DNA of 64,000 bases from Cloeon dipterum (taxonomy: Eukaryota; Arthropoda; Insecta; Ephemeroptera; Baetidae). How positions within the stretch are numbered: the first letter of the stretch is position 1; the number at the start of each line of letters is the position of its first letter. The position numbers were made by a program, and so were the translations under genes. The notes under the pieces are model-generated. The model saw nothing but the letters and a program-made list of their open reading frames with translations, was not told the DNA's origin and made no database searches. The DNA lies in assembly GCF_949628265.1 (NCBI RefSeq), contig NC_088786.1, forward strand, positions 19,489,681 to 19,553,680. The letters are read 5' to 3'. Below, piece after piece: positions 39,001 through 49,938 of this stretch.

Positions 39001-40870
39001 TGATGTGTACAAAAATTTACTGTAAAAGCAAGTTAAACATACACACACGCGATCACGGCTCGCTGGCACAGACCCTAGAGGCTCAAAAACCAACCCCCGC
39101 ACCCGCAACCCCCCCCCCCCCCGCGGCCGGAGTTCTCGGTGGGTGACATGTGTACAAAGCAATAATCCAAACTATATCACTCGCTCTGGAATCATACAAA
39201 TATTATAGTTGCCGACAGGACGCGCTGCTCAAAACCATAACCACGCCATGTCGCCGAAGTCCCGGCCGACGGACCCTCTGCCCCAAAACCCCTTCCCCCC
39301 TGACGACTCGGACTATAGGCGGTGTTGTGTAGGGTCTGTGACAGGCGACGCGTCCACCAGCACAAACCTGTATTCTTTGCTGCCCACCCATCAACCCACG
39401 CGGAAATCGATTTGCTCACGACGCGAAAATAATTTTTTAAAAGGTGAAGAAGAAGAAGAAAAAGAAGAAGCAGATAATTTTAATAATTCTCATTTGCTTT
39501 GGTTTGTTTGCTCTCTCGAGAAAAGGCCTAAATGTTCGCGAGATTATGAAAAATGCACTACACAAACAAAACGACAAGAAAGAAAGTTCCCTTTGAAAGC
39601 GTATAAAAGTTGTTTTTTGCGAAAATGGCGGTGCCAAACAGAGTTTAATTTAGCCTTTAGCGGCTTGACGAGCCGAGGAGGAGTACTAAACACAAGTGAA
39701 GCTAAACGATGCAAATAATTAAAGTTAAACCAAAACACACGCGGAATCAGCTGCCTCATTCTTGCTTACACACGAAAACTGACTTATTAGTTAGGAGTAC
39801 GCGAAATAAACGAGTTGCAAACATTAAAACAAAAGAGAGAACGACACGTGCAAATAAAACGGGTAATTTTTTAAATTGCGCTGAATTCCCCCGTCGACTT
39901 TAAAAGACAGAAGAGACTATATTGTGTAACGCTTGTGTTTTCGCCAGTAACCCATCTCTATTTATCTCTCTTGGTTTGATACACACTTTCGTTCGCCACG
40001 GTGTTTTCCTTATCTAATTTACACTCTACCGTTAAACTACCGCCTATAATTAAGTAACGGATATAAATAGTTGTTGAGTTTTCAAGTTTGCAAGATGTGA
40101 TTTTAAATCGTAAAAGAGACGTGGAGATAATTAAAAATGGCACTAAAAAGGCTGTTTGCAAAATCGCTCCTTTATAATAATTTAGATATGAAATATGAAA
40201 ACTGCTCACTCGTCGCTCTATTCGATTATTTATGCAAAAAAAGAAACTAACAGGAGATCAGAAGGGGAGGACGCGATTTGCTCCCCCTCCACATCTCACT
40301 CAGCCAGCCAGTGTTGAGAAATATCTATATTTTTCATATGATTTCCCTGGAACAAACTAATAAACTGATATAAAAAGAGAATAAATAATAACTCAAAGCT
40401 AGAAACACAGAAACACATACAGACACAACCAAGTGCAAGACAAAAGGCCAAAAGATGTTATTTAATGATAACGAGCACCTTGTATGAGTGGAAAACTCTG
40501 GAGGCGAATATATATATTGTATTTTATTATGATTGCTATTGATTATTTTAAAAGAGAATGGTTATTATTGTACAGTGGACTGAAAATAATAATCTGCTTT
40601 CTGTTAAAGAGTTATCATTATGTAAAGTGAACAACACAACTGCTGCAATTTTAGTTGTTAAGTTGATACCTTTTCTCACCACTCACACTAAAGACACAAG
40701 AACTTAAAAAAAAATCCAGCAAAACGCAAAGTGGTCAGTTGAAAATACAGTTTGCAAAGAAAGATGGTGTAATATATCCACGAGATTATGTATTATTGTG
40801 TTTCTTTTTCTATAAAAGACGAAAATATGAAAATCATCCTCTTGTCCAATAAAATTGAAACTATATTAAA
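36031..40870 (+). other. Probable long 3' UTR of the zinc-finger gene
   Basis: No coding exon could be supported in these 4.8 kb on either strand. The sequence is AT-rich with CA/CT-rich stretches near 38155-38180, 38720-38770 and 38886-38900, and a run of about 14 C near 39108-39122. Possible early poly(A) signals include AATAAA at 37397-37402. The last one (40849-40854) sits directly against the end of BRF1. A long UTR is inferred from the absence of any other gene; a separate non-coding transcript is an alternative. Confidence 0.5.
40849..40854 (+). terminator. Poly(A) signal AATAAA, distal end of the zinc-finger transcript
   Basis: CCAATAAAA is followed within 30 bases by GGTT- and GTTT-rich sequence, as expected for a cleavage region. 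It is the last plus-strand AATAAA before the BRF1 stop codon. Confidence 0.5.
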
Positions 40871-40891
40871 TATGGTTCGCGTTTCATTGGT

Positions 40892-40897
40892 TTTATT
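40892..40897 (-). terminator. Poly(A) signal AATAAA (TTTATT on plus strand) for BRF1
   Basis: It lies about 130 bases downstream of the BRF1 stop codon on the minus strand. Expected cleavage would fall around 40862-40882, the same place as the end of the convergent zinc-finger transcript. Confidence 0.5.
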
Positions 40898-41025
40898 CTA
40901 TTCAAGTATTCATTATTATATAATTGTTGCTGTTGATCAACGTTATTCCCACAACCCTTTCTGAGTATTTGGTTGAGTAAATATTTCAAATACAAAAGGT
41001 TACATACATACAGAACACTCAGCTT

Positions 41026-44000
41026 CTAGTAATAATCTTCTTCCATGTCTTCATCCATGGCTTCTCCATCGTTTTTTCGTTGCATTTTTAACATATCAGC
41101 CATGCTCTTGGGTTCTTCCACACTTTTCTTTTTCAATTCCTTGGGTTTTTCCTCTTCTTCTTCTTCATCATCCTCATCCTCGTAGTAATCACCATCCTCC
41201 CCTTCCTCATCCTCCTCGTTAATTTTGTCTGAAACTTTAAAAATTGTTCCTTCAGAATAGGGATCTTCTCAGGCAATAAATGTTTGTAATCCTTGAATGA
41301 CATATTGAGTAGATTCAAGCCAAAAACTAGGATGGGGAATTTATTGAATAATTTGTGCCCATTTTGTAAAATACCAATAAATCTAGAACAACCAAATTCA
41401 ATCCAGACGCAGAGGAAAAATTTGCTGTCTTATATCCCTAACCCCCAACCCTAAATATGACAACAGAATTTTGATTTTAACGCACATGGTTGTTTTTTTA
41501 GGTTTTGTTTCTTTCAGGAATTCATAACGCTTTAAAATAGATTTGGATAAGATGAGAACACCTTTGAAACAGACTTTTGCCAAATAGTTTTCAACATTTA
41601 AGCTCAAGCTTAGAACTTCTTGCTGATGTTTCAGATTTCGTTAATGGACATAGCTTCATGAATTGACAATTCAATTTAATCAGTCCCCGGGTTTTAACTA
41701 TAGTCAAACAACAGTAAATCCCAAAATGTAAAAGGAGAGGATTAAAATTAAGCTGTAATTTAAAATGCTCACTAGCAATCTCAGGCAGAGGCAGCTTTTC
41801 CTCCTCTTTAACTGGTTTCTTTGGTTCGTGCTTAACCCTGGATTCGATTTTTGGCTGCATCCTCCTTGGATTGAAACTGCAAAAGAAACACTATTCCATC
41901 TATGAGCCAAATAACTCGATTTTATTACCCAATGCTGCTGGGTGGCGGCATGAGAGTTGATGGCGCGAGAGCTTGGCCTTTTTCTTCTGGGCCTGGAACT
42001 GCTGACGCAATGGCGCTTTCGCGCAGCTGCTTCAGCACATCATAATTGATTTTTTGAGACAACTTCTTTTCCTTCAGCATCTTTTCGATTGCTTCACCTG
42101 GGGAATGAGTTGATATTGAAAGAAGAAAAAATTAACAAATCCGTCAGACTAACCAGCAGTATTGCAAGGAGCACTCGCATTTTTCTTTCTTGGTGCCTTT
42201 CTCTTCTTCTTCTCAGGCTTTCCTTCAAGTCTGTCCCTTCTTTCCTGATCTTCTTTTTCTGAAAAAGTCTTCATTGCAAAAAACTTCTTAAGGGTAATGG
42301 TGATCAAACCTTCTTGAGCTTTGACATAGTCTTCGTTTTCTGCCATCCACTGTTTGTACTTGATGATTCTTTCTTCATCGCTTAAAATATAGAAGTCCAG
42401 TTCGTCATCGTCAAGGTCATCATATTCTAGCTCTCCTGACTCCGGTGCTTTCGGCGCTTCAGGCTCTTGAGGTTCAGCTGGCCTGGCACCCAAGCCCATC
42501 ATTTCCAGAGTTGGACCTTCCATCAAATCTGTGCCAAAAACGTTAGATTTCAGATCTAATTTACGTAACTAATAGGGGTGAGACTTTTCATTAAGGCACC
42601 AAATAAAATGCAATAATCATACTATGAATTTTGAGGTAAATGTCCCTTGTGACGAAACAAATCAGGTTTTTCAGTAGAGACAGTGCTTGATAACCATGCA
42701 AACTTTGGAGACGATTTTCTCAGAAATTTATACAGCAACCTGGGAAACTTTTAACTCTTTCCCATTTATCATAGAATGTTGAAAGTAAAAGGTAAAAAAT
42801 GTTTCTCAAAATTTTACACTTTCAGAATAAGAAATTGCAAAATTAAAACAAATACGGCCAGAATTTTAAAATTGCAAGTTTTAAGAGGATTGTGAAGCAA
42901 ATTAACTTGAGACTAGTTTCCCTATCTAACAAAAAAAACTATAGTTAAACCATTGATTTTACTAGCAATTAACAATTTCATACCTTCTTTGATTGGCAGG
43001 CTTTTAGGGGAATCTGAGTTGTTTATGCACTCAGCTACTGTGTTGAATGTAGATTCGTTAATTATCCTTTGCAATGCGGAGTCTTCCGGGTCAGAATCAT
43101 AGAACGAAGCTGCAGAGTTTTTTAATTAAATTCCAAACTGGATTATCTAAGTTTAAACAAATTACTTTCGGTCCCAGTCCTCTTTCTCTTTCCTCTTGCC
43201 GAGTCTGGAGTTGAACTTCCTCCACGTCCCCTCTTCTCAGACAACAGCTTTTCAATCTGCTGTCTCAACTCTGACACTTCATGAACAACCTTCTCGCCAT
43301 CCAATATTTCAAACCCCTTTTTCAGAAATACAGATGTTAGCTTCATTAAAATTTTTAACTTAATGTGATTTAGCAGTTTCTGCGGCCCTAGACTATTTTA
43401 ATGCAAGAAACTACTGGGTTTTGTGCGTGTGTGTTTATCCGGAAAAAAGTAAGAAATTCCAGGTCTATTGCAGATCATGAGAATTTACTGCAATTTTTTA
43501 CCATTTGAAGTCAAAAGAATGACGTTTGCCTTTAAATACTGTTGAAAAAATATCACAATTCTTTCTGAAATTTCAATGGCAGAATAATGCTATACCAATT
43601 TCTATAATATTTAATACAATTGAGGCGAATATTTCTTAAAATTAAAAAATTAACACTTGCCTTGATAGTCCACTCTTTTGCTGAGCAATAAAAATTACTT
43701 ACCTTTTGCCGATCTCTGCGCCTGGCATCTTTGAAAGAAGGAGGGTCCTGTTCTGCTTCCAAATCAACAACCATGAAGTCCTCGAATTTCATCGTGGCAG
43801 ATGGCGTTTCACCAAACTCAATCATTCTACAAATGAAACTCAACTGTTGAAGCAAACCTAATTTCTAAATTCCCCATTAACTAGCCTTTTTCTCAAGGTA
43901 GATTCGTGAACCTTAACAATTTTCACAATGTCGGCTGGTTTCCTGTTGAAGCCGTGATGTCGAGCGGCAAAGAGCAAAGCTGCAAGGAAATCAGTGAAAT

Positions 44001-44978
44001 TAGGTGAAATAATTGTTTCAGTTTGGCAACGCACCAGCTCCACAAAGGCCAGACGGCCTTCTGCCCACGTGCAAATGGTCTCTCTTCATCCGCTGCACCA
44101 GTCTCATGGCTGTGTTGCTCACTTCTGTTGTCTTCTTATCAAACTGCAGCCGACTAGCGAATCTGATGATGTACAGGCAGGGATCTGAAGATATCAGAAT
44201 GATTTTCAGCAAGAATGAACAAGATTTAATTTAGAAAAACACACCTATTGAGTTTAGGGAGAAATTGAGGGACTTGGTGAAGTGCATGAAAGTTCGGCCC
44301 AGCTCGTAAATGTCCAGTCCAAACTGTTCACTAAAATCGATCATCAAGTCTGACAAGAAAAATTATTATAGTTGTGTCAAATCTGATTGAAATAGAAATT
44401 AATTACATTGCGCGTTTCCACCATCGCTTCTGCAGGTCATGTACAAACAAGCTGCAATGACTAAATCATTTTTCCTGCCTTTTGTTAACCTACTATTGAA
44501 AGCTAATTTGAAAGTATTGAAGGCTTTGTCAATGTTGTGTTGCTCCATCCTGTGGACAATTGATTCAAATTATCATTTGGGTCTATCTTTAATCCCGTCA
44601 ACTTGCTTCATTTGTCTTCCTCTGTCTGTCATTTCCCTGCGGATCCTCTCGAAAGTGATTTCCTTTGAATTCCTATTAATGCCATGTCGATAGCCTCTCA
44701 ACCCTGGCAAAATAATTTAAATTAAATTCAAACTCTTGGTTTTTTAAAACCAAATAATAACCTTCCCCCACCCATCCTCCTCCTCCTCCTGTCGAGTTTG
44801 CAGACACAAAGGTTCCGATCATAGCGGAACCGCCGTGCCCATTGTCCTCGTACGTGGGCTCACAGACCACGATGTTGGCCTCATTGACCTCACCGCAGTT
44901 GATGCACACCACCTGACCCTTGGTTGTGTCGGTGACTAAACTCTCCTTGTGACATTCCTTGCAAATTTCCTGCGGCAT
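41026..44978 (-). CDS. BRF1: TFIIIB 90 kDa subunit, BRF1
   Basis: Fourteen exons, 5' to 3': 44978-44762, 44703-44607, 44549-44407, 44349-44245, 44184-44035, 43979-43886, 43826-43703, 43316-43166, 43109-42984, 42528-42310, 42258-42154, 42097-41929, 41876-41773, 41228-41026; 668 residues to TAG. BRF1 bridges TFIIIC and TBP and recruits RNA polymerase III to tRNA and 5S genes. A zinc ribbon (C6, C9, C25, C28) is followed by two cyclin folds (about 75-270) containing [15 protein letters not shown] and [19 protein letters not shown], the [11 protein letters not shown] motif, the TBP-binding region ([21 protein letters not shown]) and an Asp/Glu-rich C-terminus. Two introns use GC donors (after 44607 and 43886). 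The donor of exon 1 and the acceptor of exon 8 are weak; exon 8 could start further upstream. Confidence 0.93.
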
Positions 44979-45519
44979 GATGCTGAAATTTTAAGTAAAT
45001 TTTACGTCAAAATGAAACAGGAACCACATAATAAGTCTGTTTCGTTATGTATGTACATAGATCCAAATAAATACATATGTATGTACATATTAATAGAACA
45101 AAAACCTAGATATTTAATAGTATTACATAAATTGTACTTGAAAATGTATGTATTATGTATTTCATACCTACGTTATTTAGAGCTGGTGAGCTGGTTTCAA
45201 ATGAATTGCTACGTTATGAGAGATTTTAGTTGAGAGAAAATGGAAAACACTCGAGCAGCCATGAGCATGGAAAAATTTAGTAAACAGATCGAGCCAGAGC
45301 CAGCACCAACCAGCACGCAGATACCCACGCCCACTAATCCCCGGTGTTTACAGTTTCACGCAACACGCAAGGCATCACGATCCTTGCTTAAATTTCACTC
45401 ACCGTCCATACACTACCCTTTTTTATTGTAATACATGCATTTACAATCATACATACATAGATACATAATTATGTATAATAACTCTAGAATGTGAGCGGAA
45501 AATTCCCACGATAGGAACG
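44979..45519. promoter_or_regulatory. Shared divergent promoter interval of BRF1 and Ku70
   Basis: The start codons of BRF1 (minus) and Ku70 (plus) are 541 bases apart with no gene between. The interval contains TATGTATGTACAT-type repeats near 45045-45090 and 45440-45475. No consensus TATA element at a convincing distance was seen for either gene, which suits housekeeping promoters. A short open frame at 45240-45431 has no family resemblance and is taken as chance. Confidence 0.55.
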
Positions 45520-48500
45520 ATGGACTTTGAAGGATCAGATGACGAGACAAACGTGAGGGCAGACTTCGTTGCTGCTCGCAATGCTGCGGTTTTCTGCATT
45601 GATGCGTCTGAGGGGACGCTGAAAGAAATTGAAGAGGACGGGAAATGTTCGCTTCAGCTGTGTCTTGATGTAAAAATGCAATATTTTATTAAATTAAAAC
45701 CGGCTGAAACATGACAACATACATACAGGGAGTGAAGCGGAGGATTTTGCACAATATCTTCATTTCGGACAAGGAATTTGTGGGCATTGTGCTGATGGGA
45801 GCCATGATTAAAAACCAGTCAAATAAAAATGCCAGTAACCTCACCAGCAACAACAGTTGTGTCTTCTTTGAGCTTAGTCGGCCTGGAGCTGAAATTTGCA
45901 AGGAGTTGGAATATTTGTGTGCCAAACCTGGTATATTTTGTCTTATTTTTCCATAGGAAGTGCTATGATTATTTAATTTTTCTAGGCAAGCAGTTCAAGG
46001 ACGATTTCCTTGACGAGTACACAGTTTTGCCCGTGGGAGTTTTGTCTGATTCTCTTTGGACTTGCTCATCTATGATGTCTCTCTCGTGAGTATTCATATT
46101 TAACTCAGGGGTTTTAATTAATTCATAATTGATATGAAAGAAATACAAAATTTGGTGTGAAGGAAGTCTTCATCATGACCAACAACAGTATGGAGAGAAT
46201 TGATCCCATTGTGCGGAGACAGACTTTAAAAAGAGTTGAAGCTTTGTCGGAAGTTGGTATATGTATCCGTTTGTTCTCCTCTGGCCCCAATTTCAACTTG
46301 CAGCCATTCTATAAGGTATAAAATTTTAAAATATTGCTTAGCGTTAATAACCCATCTAATTTTCTGCCAGGAGCTCATGATGATTGCCCATCCTGAGGGA
46401 ACTGCTCTGGATGGCTCACACTGGGCCATTTCCGATCTCTTGGAAAGTCCTGATGCAATTCTTACCAAGGCTTTCAACAACAGACAATCTGCCAGACTGG
46501 ATTTTGTCGTCACACCAGGGACTGCGATGGCCATTAAAATATACTCGCTGTTCAGGTATTTAAATTTTTAATTATACCTTCTTAAATTTCACTGCGGAAT
46601 TCTTGCAGGCGAATGGACCACATCAGTTCAAGGCAAGACGTGAAGCTGCACAGGGAGACAAATGAACAGGTAGCGGTGCACACGGTCAGGTATGACACCA
46701 CAAGTGGAGAGATGGTCCACCCTGATAGTGTCGTTTACGGGATCAAAGTTGAAGAGGGAGCAGCTTATTTTAAAAAGGTTCCGACTCAAATGATTATTTT
46801 TAGGTTTTTAAGATTAATTTGGTCTCTTACATCAGGAGGAAAGGGCTAAAATGAAAGAACTGTACCCCGTTGGCATCTATTTGCTTGGGTTCAAGCCTAT
46901 TTCGGAGGTCTTCTGGGGCGATCATATCAAGCCAGGCATTTTGATTGTTCCTGATGATGAAGAAAGATCAGGTAAGAGGCATAATATTATCCCCTAATTA
47001 TGATAAACAAAAAACGGTTAAGCCAATCGCCAAAATATTTTTCAATTTAAACAAAATTTCATCATTTATAACGTGATTGGCCAATCTGATTTTGGTTCTC
47101 AGCACGTCAAATAAATTATTTTTCGCCAAGAATGGACTTAGTTTAATTCGAAATTTCAGAGGAGTTGTCTGAAAAATATAAAAGAACATAATGTTATGGC
47201 TCCAAACACTAAGAAGGAAACTTTAAGGATTCGAAAGTTTACATATTATTATCTTGGATTTATTCTGGTTCAACAGTGATACACATTTATTATTGAAAAC
47301 GTGTTTAAACCAGTTAAGAGATATCCTCATGGGAAAGTTATTGATTTGACAGAGTGTACGTACGAGCTGTGTTTCAAAATCGAATTGAGAAGCCAGTTTT
47401 TATTCAATCGTGATGATGTATAGTAGATAGACTCCTTGACAAGACGAATCGATCGATGGTTCATTTTTAACTATCTGGGTAAACAACTAAATCGGGAACT
47501 AATCCTTTTGGGAAGTGTCTCATTTTTCGTGAAGACATATTGGCGCCACAGTCTTAAGCTCAAGGTTGTCGCGGTAATCAGCCCCTGAACGTCATATATT
47601 TACCCACTGATCGATGTTTCTCATTGAACAGTGTATGCAAACCGATGCAAACCAAATTTCAGCTAAATTGAGCAAAAGCTCTTATTTTAAATCAATTTAG
47701 AAATTTTGGGCCAGTTCTTTAAAATTTTCTAAAATCTCTTAAATCGTATAATCGAAAAATTTCCTTCAAATTAAAAAAAAAACTGAAAAAGTTCATTGGA
47801 TTCACCTAAATCCAAAACTTCTAATCCTACTGCGAGTTTCCTTGTAAGCATACTTACCTAAATAGCGAAATATCCGCCAAAACCTGTTAAATTCAACATA
47901 AAAAAAATTTCCAGGCAGTAGCAGCCTTTTCTACAGCCTGCTGCAAGTCTGCGTGGAAAAGGGGGTGACGCCGCTGGTGAGAGTGTGTACTAGGAAGGGA
48001 AGCGGCGCCAGGCTTGCCCATTTGTTGCCCCAACTGGAGAACGCCTCTGACGGGCCCTTTGCCGCGGCCAACTGCTTCTACGTCGTCTACATGCCCTTCT
48101 GTGGTGAGTGCAGGGAGTCAGAAGCCGCTGTCAAGTCTCCGCGGGTGGACGTCGAACCGCTGCAGGAGTTGGCCAAAACCATCATCCAGAAGACCAGCTT
48201 CAAGTATCTGCCGAGTAAATTTCCCAACCCGAAAACGAGAATGCACTTCAATGCAATTGAGGCGCTTGCTCTTGACTACTCGGAAGTGGAAACTGTTGTT
48301 GATGCCACTGGTAGGATTCTGTTTTGATTTTATGGATTGATTTTACTCTTTAAGTGCTGCTAAAATATAATTTTGTTGCGGGATCAACATTGGAAAATTT
48401 CCTGGAATATCAAAGCCAGGAGCTAAGTAACTGAATTGGTTTGAAGAAGACAATTACTCGTCAACGTCGTGCTAAGGTGTTGAAGCGGACGAAAAAATGC

Positions 48501-49479
48501 TAAATTTCCCGTTATTGAGGGGGTTAAAAGGGGGTTGGGGGTTGGTGGGTCTAATACCCCTTTAGTACACTTAGGGACGTCGAGAGGAGTCTAACGGTAT
48601 GCGGTTTTTCAAATTCGGATGACTAGAAGTCGAGATTTGGCCAATCATCGTTTTTTACCAACCTCGAAAAACAAGGATTTTCGAAGTTTTCATTTTTTAT
48701 TAAAAAAAATGAGGCAAAACGCCATTCCAAATTTCAACGTTTTTAGCTTTATTTTTTGTGCTCTACAAAATGGCTATAATAAAAATAAAATTTTTCGATA
48801 TATTCATTTTCAAATTTGAGTTTAAATTCAAAAAAATAATTTTTATGACCTTGACCTTTGACCTACCACTTTGAGGTCAATGTAAAAGTTGTTTGCCTTG
48901 TTGAGACGAGTTTACGGGTTTTTTAATTTTTGTTCTAGGACTACCCTGAGCAAAGTTATGAAGTACTCAAAATTCCCAGATTTTGACATTTGAACGCCCG
49001 CAAAACCCGCAAAAATTGGAAAGTCGGAGTTTTCTCAATTGTTTTGAAGTACAATTAGGGCAAAATTAATGCAAACAAAATTTCATCAAAATCCATCGAC
49101 CCCTGGACAGAAATTTGTTGCTTTGACTGAATATGGCTCAACTAACTTTAAACAATTTTGAGCGGGGCATCGGTTTTTCGTGTTACTCAAAAGAAATGCA
49201 TGATAATAGTTTGCAGCGTGCCCAAGTGCTTAATTTAGACACCCTAGTAAAATACTGTTTTATAAATATTTATCAGAAATTCAGAAGGCTCAAACGAATA
49301 AAAAATTTAAGATTTTGATCGATCTAAATTGAGATTTCTGAGATGTTCTTATTCAATGACATCATTGGTATGTTTCAGAACCTGATGTGGCAGGAATTGA
49401 TTTGAGAGTCGGTGAGATTGCCTGCGAGTTTATGGCAATGAGTGATAAAATCGCCAGCGTTTGCATGGATGATGAGTGA
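45520..49479 (+). CDS. Ku70: Ku70 (XRCC6-type) DNA end-binding protein, without a SAP domain
   Basis: Nine exons: 45520-45669, 45729-45930, 45986-46085, 46141-46315, 46371-46555, 46609-46777, 46836-46971, 47915-48310, 49379-49479; 537 residues. Ku70 pairs with Ku80, rings DNA ends and starts non-homologous end joining; it also acts at telomeres. An N-terminal von Willebrand A-like part begins with VFCIDASEG and an acidic leader. The beta-barrel core shows KLHRETNEQV, VVYGIKVEEG, LLGFKPISE and IKPGILIVPDDEE. The C-terminal arm contains SKFPNPKTRMHFNAIEALALD. The protein stops about 35 residues after that, where vertebrate Ku70 has a linker and SAP DNA-binding domain. The donor after 46777 (GTTCCG) and the acceptor at 46140 are weak, but phase and conservation support both. 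Confidence 0.92.
47440..47525 (+). repeat. Dispersed repeat family, possible copy 7 (right end only)
   Basis: Inside Ku70 intron 7. AAATCGGGAACTAATCCTTT, then TGGGAAGTGTCTCATTT, closely resembles the right end of copy 3. The preceding GAATCGATCGATGG also resembles sequence near 55738-55753 in a TMEM87 intron. Confidence 0.35.
48480..49200. repeat. Probable transposon-derived block in Ku70 intron 8
   Basis: The 1,068-base intron 48311-49378 is the longest in a gene whose other introns are mostly 53-59 bases. This part differs in texture: G-runs at about 48520-48550, T-rich tracts and a cluster of TGACCT half-sites. There is no open frame of interest and I did not identify terminal repeats. 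Mobile origin is inferred from size and texture only. Confidence 0.3.
48846..48879. promoter_or_regulatory. Cluster of four nuclear-receptor half-sites
   Basis: TGACCT occurs at 48846-48851, 48852-48857 and 48859-48864, followed by AGGTCA at 48874-48879. The second and third copies form a DR1 spacing, the arrangement classically bound by HNF4 and USP/RXR-type receptors. Function is not shown; the block may simply be repeat-derived. Confidence 0.35.
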
Positions 49480-49938
49480 AGATTGTTCCTTTTATATTTT
49501 TCAATTAAAAAATTTGTTATTAATCTTATCTGCTCTTCTATCAATCGGTTCAACGTACTTTTTCCAAGATAATTGTATTATAATTATTGTTTAAAAAATG
49601 CGCAAACAACTCCTCTCCCGCCAATAACTTACAAAAAGCGTGACCAATTATTTTACCACGCCCCCTGGTTCCCATGCACAACACATGAACATGCAACATA
49701 CACAATTCAGACCGGCCCGGCGTGTTGCATTGAGGTTAAGCTCTCTGATCTGCTTTTTTTCCCTAATAGACGGATTTTCGTGGGTTATATTACTGAAACT
49801 GCATGGTCTGTTCGTCTGCAAGCACTGTTGTGCTCAGTAAGCGAATACCTTCATCATTTAATTTGAGAAAAACATGTGAAAAACTCCTCAGGTAGATCAA
49901 TTTTATTGGGTAGACACGTTTGGCGACGCTTTTTTGCC

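Noticed and set aside
39209..39718. 169-codon open frame in the putative 3' UTR
   Set aside because: Biased, Lys/Glu/Pro/Ser-rich reading through a purine tract, no ATG-led domain; likely chance.
45240..45431. Short ATG-led open frame in the BRF1/Ku70 promoter interval
   Set aside because: No conservation argument, and Thr/Pro/Ser composition suggests chance; could at most be an upstream open frame.
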